From Ariolimax columbianus (taxonomy: Eukaryota > Mollusca > Gastropoda > Stylommatophora > Arionidae), in NCBI GenBank assembly GCA_036924085.1, contig JAVGWX010000019.1:21614293-21678292 (forward strand): a DNA stretch of 64,000 bases, in the 5' to 3' direction. Each line of letters starts with the position of its first letter. Positions within the stretch are counted from its first letter, which is position 1. Positions 46,001-58,000 of the stretch are shown here, piece by piece. The notes beneath the pieces were generated by a model. The model had not been told where the DNA came from and ran no database searches. It saw nothing but the letters and a program-made list of their open reading frames with translations. The position numbers and the translations under genes were made by a program.

Positions 46001-49000
46001 TATATATAAATATTCAAGCATTGAGTATTTTGATATTTAACATTTGAATCTGACTGTGTACAGCAGTCAGTAGTTTAGGATTGTTGGGGTTCACGTCACA
46101 AATGAATCATCATGCAATGGTGTTTTCGTCACGTGTTACTTGGCATATTCCAGGAATGGTAAGTAGTTTCACTTAATATGCAGAATATATCCTGAATTCA
46201 GACTACAAATTCCTTTGGAATCTGAAAAAAAAGCACATCTGATTCAGGTTGATTCAGGATTCAAATTTACCTTGATTCAGGATTTTTTTTGTTGATTCAA
46301 GTTTTACATTCAAACAGATTTAGGTTGATTCAAGTTATAAATCACATTCATTCATGTTGATTCAGGATTAAATTAATCAGGATTCAGGTTGATTCAGGTA
46401 CTAAATTCACTTTGATTGAGGTGAGAGACGAGAAAAATGGTGGTTCAGGTAAAAAAATAAAATTTGATGGTTTTAAAAAAAATTCATGAGAAAGAGGTTA
46501 AAAATGTACTTGGATTCAGGCTAAACAATTCAATAGAATCCAGATTGATTTAAGTAAACAAATTGTACTCACCCTGTTTAAATAGATTTCAACTGAATTC
46601 CGGCTAAATAAATGTGACTGGATTGTGGCTAAAATGTAACTTCTGGTTAAACAAATTGTACCTGAATTATGGTTTAAAAAATGTTACCTAGTTTCTGATA
46701 AAACAAAAGTCAAGTGGGTTCTGACTGAAAGATGTCACTGGATTGTGGCTAAATGAAAGAATCAATTTGCCTGAATTCTCTCTAAATAAATATTGTTCAA
46801 TTGTGGCTAAAATGTAACTTGATTCTGGTTAAACAAATTTTACATGGATTGTGATGACATTAGCAAATTTCATTTTATTCCTGACTAAACAAAAATCTCC
46901 AGAATAATGACTAAACAAATTTCATCTGGAACCCACCTTAACACATTTTACCTGAATTCTGGCTAAACAAATTTGATAGGGATTGCTAAACATATTTTAC
47001 ATGGATTCTAGCTAAACGCATTTAACCCAGATCCTGGCTAAACAAATTGTACCTTGAATTTCACCTGGATTTGGGCTAAACACATTTCACCTGCATAATG
47101 GCTAAACAAATTACATCTGGATTCTGGTTAAACAGATTTCACCTTGATTTTGGCCAAACACATTTCGCATGGATTCTGGCTAAATACTTGTCACAAAGGT
47201 TATGGCTTAACACATTTTACATGGATTCAAGCTAAACAAATTTAATCCATATCCTGGAAAAATAAATTGTATCACAATTCTAATCTTACAGAATTTCACC
47301 TGGATTTTGGCTAAATATATTTCACCTACATTATGGCTAAACCAATGCCATATTGATTCTTTTTAAACGTATTTCATCTCGATTCTGGCTAAGTACATTT
47401 TATTTGAACTCTGGCTAAAACAAATTTCACATGGATTTTGGCTAAATAAATTGTACAAGATGCAGAGAGAGCTGAAATGAATGACTGAGGATGGAAGGAT
47501 ATGGCATACATTTGTTGAAGAGAAGTGTACACAGGAAAGATGTTGATGATCAATTGTATCCTGTACTGCTATAACTAGACAGCCATTTTTTTCCTGTCCA
47601 AGTTATCTTGGTAATTTAAACACGTCTTTTACGACGAGGGACTGGGTTCGATCCCTGGTTTCTTCTCACGTTAGTCTAGCCATGCTAGTCTACCCATCTG
47701 TAAATTTGTATGGCTGAGATAGAAGGATTGCTAACATGCAGTTTTACCTGAGAACAGTAGTGTTGATTTAATCTATTTAAGGCTATATCAAGGACTGGAT
47801 AAACCAAAACAATTTCAAGGATAAACGTAAGCCAAGTTAAGGGAATATCTGTACTGATGATCAATTGTCAATCAAAACCCTCTCAACTACCAGTGGAGCT
47901 GAGGTCTTCAACAAATACGCTCTATGTTCTAGTCAAATTGTCCCAAATCTGACGTCTTTTCAGATCTCTTTATATTAGACTCCAGCTATTGGCACCATAT
48001 TTCGGTCTTCCCCAACACCTCTTGCTCTTGGGAGACCAGAGAACAGCCTACGTTGTAATGCTAGTTTACCAGTTGCCTTAACCTATAGCCTACCAGGGCT
48101 AACATTTAGCCTTCATGTCTTGTTTCACTGATACTTGACCGGTTCTGTGCAACGGTTTCACATTTTAGATATTATCATGCCACTTCAACCCTTCAATCCT
48201 ACACAGGCACGGATTTATGAAAGTTTTAAGTCTTTTTGCAGTCTCCTTTGTCATACATCGAGACTCCGATCCATATAAAAGCGTGGACATCACATTGGAG
48301 TTGAAGATTCTTGGTTTTGTGCTGGACCTAATATCCTTAGACTTTCATAAGTTCCACAACACAATGAAAGCACCTCTGGCCTTTTGTATTTGCAATATGA
48401 TATTTTTCTCAACACCCCATACCCTGTTAATATTAGTACCAAGCATTGAAGATAAAGTCAATAAATTATTTTTATTTAAATTATGGTTTTGAAAATTATT
48501 ATTTCAAAATTATTTGTTGTAAATAGTTACAGTAGATAAGACAGTGAGGAAAGAAACTGGGCAAATCACCTTAGAATAAGCTTACACTTTTCTTAACTTA
48601 ACTTCTTTATACTTGTTTAGAAGACCCTGCTAGAGTCTGTATACAACCAGTTTAATTTATATTTCCTTGCTCTAAAAGCTATACACATCCAATCTATTCT
48701 TAAATGCATTAACTTTCCCTGCATCCACTACTTCCTGAGGCAATGCATTACAAGCATTTACCACTCTGACTAAAAAGACATTTCCTAACATCTAATCTGA
48801 ACCTTCCTTTAGTTAATTTATAGCTATTCAGTCTTGTTCTTTTAAATGGTTGTATTTTGAAGAACTTGTTGTAGTCTAATTTATCCTTTTCTTTGATTAT
48901 CTTATAAACCTGTATTGAGTCACCTCGAATTCTTCTCTTTTCTAGACACTGTAGGCCGGTTTTTCTGAGTCTTTCCTCATAACTGTAATTCTGGAATCCC

Positions 49001-52000
49001 ACTATCAGCTTTGTCGCTCTTTTTCGTATCCTTTCCAGCATGTTTATATCTCCTCTACAATACGGACTCCACACCTGTACACAGTACTCTAATCTAGGTC
49101 TAACGAATGCTTTATACAGTTTGATTATCACTTCCTTGCTCCTATATTTAATATTTCTTTTTATCATACCTAACATTGCATTTGCCTTTTTCACTGCTAC
49201 CTGGACTTGCCCACTCACTTTACCTATATGGTCTATTATAAACCCTAGGCCCCTTTCCTTTTCTATCATTCTAATATTGTTCTAGCCAATTCTGTAATTA
49301 TGTTTTATATTGGATATACCCATGTGGATGACTGTACATGTATCTACATTAAACTCCATTTGCCATCTCACAGACCATTCTCAAATTTTATCTAAATCAT
49401 GCTCTTACACTTTGTCCTTGTTGGAAATGACTGTAATGAGACTATCTTTATCTATTTCTGTTATCTTTATCTATTTCTGTAGTGTGTCCCTCCGAATAAT
49501 ATGGTCTATGTAAGCACATTTATTGATGACCACCTGCCTGAACTCGACTGTGCCCTAGAAATTGCCAGCCAGGACCTTATGGCAGAGAAGTTAAGAAAGG
49601 GATACCTTGCGAACTCATTTAAGAACAGTGCATCAGTTTCTGCTAGCAACATGAATTACATGATCAACAACATCAACATGACCTTCAACAGTGGTAAGGT
49701 CAGTGCACCACCACAGAACTTTCCAACAGTACCACTAAATGGCACCAGAAAACAGGACGTCATCTCCAACGGTTATGCTGTTACAAAAGGGGTAAGTTGA
49801 CATTTCATACAACTTAACCTTTCAGAGACCACACTAAAAATTATGTGCTATGGTTGTTGAGAAATTGTAACCTTTTTGACTTGTTGATCTATAGAAATTA
49901 TTCTGTTGTGTGTAAAGACATAATTTATTCATATTATTCACATTAACATAAACTAATCTTCTTCTTCGTCCTTCATTCTCAAACTTCCGCAACCAAGCCC
50001 TGAAAAGGGATTTGCAAATAACAAGAGGTAGTCCAACTAAAATGTGTTGTGTCATAGTTTGCAGCATTACTGCACTATTTGCACCTTTCGGTCCAACACA
50101 TCTGACTTTGGGTACCGGGTTAGCCTTCCCTCTTTGATCCCTTCTCCTTAGCCAGTCTGCCCTATTGCAGCCTGTTATCTAGGATAACCACGTGGAGGGG
50201 GAGAAAGGTCTTGGCAGCTCTGGGCCGCTGACCCTGACGCTAAAGTCAGCTTTAGGTTGCAGACCGCTACAGCTCATGCACTTCTCAGCATCTTGATCCC
50301 AAATAAATTAATAAAGAACTTGTTGGTGCTGTTGTTTTTGTTGCTGTGAAACTTATGCTTTCCAAATCAAACACTGACAGGCCTAATTTAAGTATTACTT
50401 TCTTTAAAGCCTAACAATTAAAGCTGTAAATTAAAAAGGAATTTCGAGTGGGAAAAAAGGTATTTAAAAAAAACATGAGCCATGTCCGAGACGTGATCAT
50501 GAGCCATGTCCAAGACGTGATCATGAGCCATGTCCAAGGCGTGATAGAGTCAAATCTCTACTTGTAAAGGGTTACCAACATCTACAGGAGAGACAGATTA
50601 AGGGATAAAGATATTCACAAAAGGGTCATGCCATCCCATGTGCCAAATACATATCCAGACAGAAAGTGCACCGGTTCAGTCATCATATGAGAATGTCCCC
50701 TGATCAGCTTCCGCTGCGAGCTTACAATGCCTGGCAGAGTCCGGCTTTCAAGTAGAGGGGGACTCAGGCAAAGCTGGATAGACGACTTAAAGATGGTTTC
50801 CCAGCAACATGGGTTGCTGACATCAGATGTGATGTATCTGGCCCAGGAGAGGTGACCACAATGCCCATCAGGGAACAAGTGGACAGAAACGATGGATTTG
50901 GCCCAGGAAATGCGACTAAGGCTTCTCGTGACATCCATCAGGGAACAAGTGGACAGATGCGATGGATTTGGCCCAGGAAAGGCGACTAAGACTTCTCATG
51001 ATGCTCATCAGGGAACAAGTTGGTCGATAACTAAGTAGCAATCTATACGTTTTAAAAACAGCCTTATAGACAAACTGCATTTAAGGTCTTTAAAAAGGTA
51101 AAGGTCTGTCCCATAACAATAATTGAGATGAAGATAACTTTTCATGTATCAATCCGCTGCCTGTGCCAGGTGGGGTGGCCAGTTCTTTTCCTTTTGTTTA
51201 TGCCTTTCCCAACTCATCCATCAGGTACATATTTACAGCTGGGTCAACGGGAGGAGCGGTCATATCAGGGACGAAACACTTCCGTATTTTTGTCTGTCAG
51301 TGATTTTGAACCCTGGTGCGCTATAATCCCATTCTTAGCAAGCCAGCTCGCTGTTGACTAGGCTGCAAGCTCCACATTTAAGGTCTTACAGTTGGGAAAA
51401 TGGGGAAAAATCTTTTCCAATAATGACATTGACTTTGTGTTGATATATGTGATTCCTCTTCAAACACTACAGGTCATTCCTCCCCAAACACTGCAGGTCA
51501 TTCCTCCCCACCAGAAGTCACAGACCATCCCCAACCTGCCCACGACTGTTCCAACTACAATCCCTGTAGGCAACAAGACCATGGGTGTCTACCCGACAAC
51601 AACCAATGGGATGAGCCAGTCGAATGTTAACGTGACCACTTTTACAAACAGCAACAACACACCACAGGTACTTGTTGAGTATGAGAGCTGGCATGGGAAA
51701 GGCGGGATACACATTGTAGATCAGACATGTTACGTATTATAGATTAAGTGTGTTATGCATTGTAGATCAGGTGTGTTATGCATTGTAGATCAGGTGTGTT
51801 ACACATTATGGATCAGGTGTGTTACGCAGTGTAGATTGTAGATTAGGTGTGTTACGCATTGTAGATCCGGTGTGTTACGCAGTGTAGTTTGTAGATCAGG
51901 TGTGTTACGCATTGTAGATCATCCATGTTACGCATTATAGATTAGGCATGTTACACATTGTAGATCATGTGTGTTACACATTGTAGATCAGATGTGAAAG

Positions 52001-55000
52001 GAGAGTATCTTATCAGCGGTTTTTAACGAGATTACAAATCCCTGAAGGGATGAATTCCATAGTTTTTATTCACATACCTCTTGGAGATTCTTTGATAACA
52101 GGCTACATTTTGTCAGTCTAGTACAGTCTGAGGCATGTGCCACAACTATGTATTTAAATAGATTTGTCCACAATAAAATAAATGAATATTAAACTAATTG
52201 AGCTAAAATTATCATCTAAAAGATGTATAGTTAAATTATCTGTGACATGAAGTACTGAATGCAAATGTAAATACATGTGAGGGCCACCTTTTTCAGTGTC
52301 CCACTGTAAGTCTGAATCTGACTTGTATTGGGTATCTTAGTGTAATGAAGATGCACGATCATTGTCCTAATCAAGAAATAAATAATTTCTCAGCTGTTGA
52401 AATCGTAATTCCATCGTGCAGAATGCAGCAAGTTAACAAATTCATCACTATCGTAAATACGAACCTGACAGAATTATCTCTTCATTAAATAAAAGCTGCT
52501 CATGCACCGGACATGTTGTCATACTCCAGGTCCGTCTAAATACGTAAACATGCTCACTAAATAACACACCAGTGTTAGATATATCAGTTTTGTCCACTCT
52601 GACTTTAACTGTTGATTTGCTTGCCACCTCGCCCAATTGAATGTGACTGTAAAGAGTTGTGATCTCTGATATAGATCCTTTTCCTCACATCTGATCTGTA
52701 ATGCACACCACATTTGCATCACACACCTAATTACTATATCTGGGTGTGGGGAAAGAACAATGTAATAGGAGGTCATGACAAATTCAGTCTCATTGATGAA
52801 GCTGAATAAAACAGACTAAAATAGGAATCTATGGAGATTAAAGTTTGTAATGCTCAAATTGCACTGTTCAGTCACATGAAGTCAAATCTGACTACCATAT
52901 GTGAAACCGTCACCATCTTTGCTTGCGATGGGCAACTATTAATTACTTTCTCTCCCCAATCTCCAGCTGTATTTGTTGTTATTGTTACATTCTTTGCTAT
53001 AAATTTTTAACCTTTACCACACCACATTAAAAATTGAATGCAATTTCATCGGCATTATTTTTAGCACGTCACGTTTTGCTATGGTTATTGACTTTGAGAG
53101 CCTGTAACTTTTTTGCTTGCTAGTCTATAGGTATGATTTTGTTGTGTGTAGAGACACAAATTAATAAAGAATTTGTTTTCGTTGTTTGTGTTTGTTAGTT
53201 TCTGATATACAAGAAAATTAAACCTAGTGTTGAAAAACAGAATAAACATATAGACTCACCTTCTTTGGTGTTTTGGAAATATTTTAATGTGCCACAGAGA
53301 ATAATTAATGTTTACAAGATTGGCATATCTGTTAGTTTCCACTACAAATGTATTTATAACTTCTACATAAACAAACTAACCAGATCTACCACACACAAAT
53401 CTGTTGAAAAAAATTAATTTCACAATTCTCAATTACGGATTAATCTTCAAATCCAAGTGAAAAACAGAAGAGATAATTTCCAAATGTCTCAAACAAATTT
53501 CTTCTTCTTCTTCTTCTTCATCGTACGCAGTCAGACAGTAACCATTATTTTTTCGAAAAAAGCAGCGATCATCCGGAGGCTGTCGACACTGCCATAGAGC
53601 TTGTCTAGTGTTGCCACTGGTGATGGCCACATCTGCTCTCTCTGATCCTCGTATGTCGGGCAGTTTTTGCATCAAATGCTCAGCGGTCATTTTGCCTATA
53701 CCACACGGGCATTCGTCGGTGCCACCTATCTTCAATTTGTTGAATAGGTGGTACCTGAGTCTATTGTGGCCAGTGCGAAGTCTGAAGACCACGACCTGCT
53801 CTTTTCTGTTCAACTGGTAATAAGCATCGTTTTTGGTGTTGCCAGTATGTTCGGTTTTCCAATTCGTCATGTATCTAGCTCTAATAAGCCGTTTTGACTC
53901 TTCGTATGTCACACTAGTATGTGGTTGTGGAAGTCTTGCACCTTCTTTTGCCAGTCTGTCTGCCTCCTCGTTGCTTTGGATGTTGCAGTGAGATGGAACC
54001 CACTGCACCACTACTCTTTTTGGTGCGGCCTGCTGGCATAGTTGACAGAGTACTGCTCTTAATTCATTAAGTTCAGTATTTTTCTGGCTTTTCAGTGCTG
54101 TGACTACGGCCAGTGCATCTGTAAGCAGGACTATGTGGCTTTTATTCCTTTTACCTGTCACCATTTCTTCCACTGCCGTCCTCAGTGCCTCTGCCTCCGC
54201 TCTGAAATTGCTTGTGTATTTTCCAGTAGCCAATGACAGTGCTATTTTTCTGCCATTTGGTAGGCTCAGGAATGCTCCTGCCCCTCCATTCTGTGTTGTA
54301 TTTGTTACGGAACCGTCGGTGTATACATGGGTCCAGTCCATGCTTGGGTAGTTTTCCGTAATGAAACTCAGGGTAGTATCTCTTCTTTCTTTTTCAGTCT
54401 GGCAGTTTTTGTTTCTAATACCTGGTATATTTTCTACCACCTCTGGAAATATATGCTGCCTCCAGGTAGGTTTTCGTACAGTAGGGATGGGCTTTGGTGT
54501 GGTTAATGCGTTCATAGGGTCTTCGTGCATCTTTGCTTTGACTATTTCTGCAAAGTTTCTTCGCTTTAGCTTCCCATTTCCGAAATTGTTTAGTCTCTGG
54601 TGCATTGGATGGTCAGTCAGTCTTCTGAGTTTCTTTGATTGCAGCTGGGCTCTGCAGTCTCTTCTGTCGGCCATGGATTGCAGTTTTGTAATCTTTTCAA
54701 GTTCTACAATTAGCGTTGACTTCATGCCTCCTGTTATAAATCTCATGGCTTGGTTTTGGAGTTTGCTAACTTTATCGAAGTTCGCCTTTGCTGCTGTTGT
54801 CCATGCCGCAATGTCATATTCAAGAACTGGTCTCACTCTTCCTGTGTACAGTTTCTTTAGTATGCTTTCATCTGCTCCCCAGCTTGTGCCAGCAAGTTTC
54901 CTCATGATTGCCATTCTTTCTCTGGCTCTCATTTGGTTTCTCTCGATCTGACTTTTCCATGTCATGCGCTGATCAAATGTGGCTCCCAGATAGTTTAGGT

Positions 55001-58000
55001 TGTTGTTTGGCTGGAGGTATTTGCCGTTTAGACTTAATTTGGTGTTTTGAGGTTTGATTTATAGCGAGAATATTGTACATGTGGTTTTGTCCTCGTTTAT
55101 TTTGACCAGCCATGAGTTCGCCCACTTTTCCAGCGATGTTAGGGCCTGCTGCATCCGATTTCTTGCTATGGTGAGATTCTTTTCAGAGGTCCACATAGCC
55201 AGATCGTCTGCAAACATTGAGCTATGAACTCTTCTTGGTATATTCTCTATAATATCATTTATATACACCAGGAAGAGTGTGGGGGACAGTACTCCTCCTT
55301 GGGGTACTCCCTGCTCAAGTGTCACCTTTTTGCTCATCTGCCCTTGTACTTGAACTTTGGCCGTTCTGTTTTTGAGGTAGTGGTTGATCCACTTGTACAT
55401 TTTCCCACAAACATCACTTCTTCTTAGCTTGACTCTAAGTCCATCTTTCCAGACTTTGTCAAATGCCTTTTCCAGGTCCACCCAGACCGCTACTGTGTGT
55501 TTCTGTTCCTGGTAGGCATCTTCTATTTCCTGGGCTATGAGGATGACCTGATCCTCTGTGGATCTGTGCTGTCTAAAGCCGGCTTGCTGTGGAATTAGTA
55601 TTCGTTTTTCTTCCAGATGCCACATCAGTCTGGTGCTTATCATACGTTCCATCAGTTTGCCGACACAGCTCAGTAGGCTGATATGCCTGTATCCATTTGG
55701 ATCTGTTTAAACAAATTTCAAAATCACCATTCATTGTCTAGCTGAACAGGGCGAATGCGGAACTCTCTACAATTGAAAGAACAGTATTTTCAGTTGATTT
55801 ATATTGTAGGCCAGTTGTCTATAAATGATTAAAACTGTATATTCGGCCGTCACTGGTTCAAGACAGCCCTAAAAATAACATTTTTGCCAATTGCAATTAA
55901 ACGTATTTCATCTCGATTCTGTCTAAGCAAATTTTATTTGAACTCTGGCTAACGTGAAATATGCAATCTGTTTGTGAAGGTCAACTGTGTTACAGAAATG
56001 ATCTATAATTTCATCAGGTTTCTCAACCACAGATGCCTGGAACATTTTTCATCACACCAACATCCACCAACCCCAAAGTTCCAATTCCAAATGTGAACTC
56101 AAGGACCAAGCAGCAAACCCAGGTTCTCAGCCAGATGTTGCCGGTTTTACTGACAACCAGTGGCATGCTGACAAACAATGGAATGGTTACTCCGGTCATC
56201 GTCATGTCACAGAATGTCCCGTCAAATACAACCCCAAGGTTGGTGGCTAATTATCTTATTGGTTATATTGCTATAGACAAATACCCCACATTAACATCAC
56301 TTTTAGTTTGAGGTGGTTGATGCAAGTTGAAAATGTCACTAAATCATTATACAGAAGAGGGGGCGGTGTAGGCTAGTGGTTAAGTGACACGACTCAAAAT
56401 CCGAAGGTGCTGGGTTCGCTCTCCATCACAGCACCGGGAACCAAACCCTTAGAAAATGCAGGAGGTAGCAGACCCTTACATAAAATGCATGCCGAAGTCA
56501 GATGCACTGTACCGACAGCCGCAAAATAAAAACACAGTGCAATGCACACTGCCTTTGGAAATAGAGAAATTAGGCGGGAAAATATACAAAAGCTTAGAAG
56601 TGTGTCCACGATTTCAAATATTATGTGCGTAATATCGCTAGGCCTATACAAACAATAGAAAAGTTAAATGAATGTATTCCTTACCATATTCTCATTAATA
56701 AATGGGATTTCACAATTGTTCTAACTGGTTGACAAGCAAAGCTGACATTTTAGACCTAGCTCAGCCATATCTTAGATAAAGGCTGAAAGCTAGGACAATG
56801 AATTCTATGACACTTCATTCCTGATGGCAGTGTCAACTATTAGGGCCACCTTTAAGTAAGTCTATATTCCATAAGAAGAGGCACAAACACAAAGACAACT
56901 CATTGCAAAGATCAGAACAAGGCAGTCATTATTGTTTAGAGCATGTTATGAGAAGAGACGTCTTTGAGCACGCTGTGACAACGGGAAAGATAGCAGGAGA
57001 GAGAGACAGCGGCAGGGCACCTGATGAGGATGATGATATTCCATAAAGTAGCTACGTAGTGAGTGATCACAAAGTGATCACCAAAAGTTTTTAGAGTTCA
57101 GAAAACAAATACCAAATAATAGTAAACAAAGTAGGAAATATGCACTCTGGAATTGAATCCAGGGGGACTGCGTGGGCTAGTGGTTAACCCTACAAGACTG
57201 CTGTCCCCATTTTTCGGTAATTTCCTTAACTGCCGCTAAACCGCTGGACCTATTTTTTGGTAATTTGGATAGTACGTCATAAAAAATGCGTCAGAATCTA
57301 AAAATAACCAACCAATCGTGGTCAATCCTCGTGATTAGTCATTGCAAATGGCTGCCCCCATGTTTGAATTGATTTTGTGGGGTTTAACGTGAACAAATTC
57401 GAATAATTGACAATGAAACGAACGGCTGATGAACCAAGCACTTCAACAGGAAAGCAAAGTAAGTCTAGGCTTATGACAGTCCAATAGGTGATCAATAATT
57501 TGGTTGATACAGACTCTGTTCAAGTGAAACAGACAGTGAGAGCTCGAGTGATGAGATGAAGGCTTTTCTTGGACTGAGGATCTAAATGGAATACTCATGT
57601 ATAAAGCCCAGCTATCATGATTATTGGACAAATGAGGGCTCTTTGTTGTGTTTTACTTCCGGATTTCGAAATGTTTTTTGACTCGAGACTGATTCTTTGC
57701 CTTATGCTGGGTGGATTGGCACAGAAAAGTGGAATATTGACGCTAGATGAAAGGTAAACCTATTTTCTACAATGTCTCCAAGTTACATCTTATTCTAACC
57801 ACTTGTTTGCATGTAACTAACATTTTTCTATATCATGTTGGTTTTTTTCTCTATAATGCTCTGGAACCCAGGAATGGGGGACAGTTGGGTTCAGGGCCTT
57901 AGGTTTGGTAGGGTTAAGTGATACGGCTCACGACCTGAAGGTGTTGGGTTCGATCCCCATCACAGCACTGGCCGTTACCCTGGGGAAGCCATACTCTTTG

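Noticed and set aside
54361..54951. 196-codon plus-strand ORF
   Set aside because: It is antisense to the LINE RT-RNase H frame, which has clear motifs on the minus strand.
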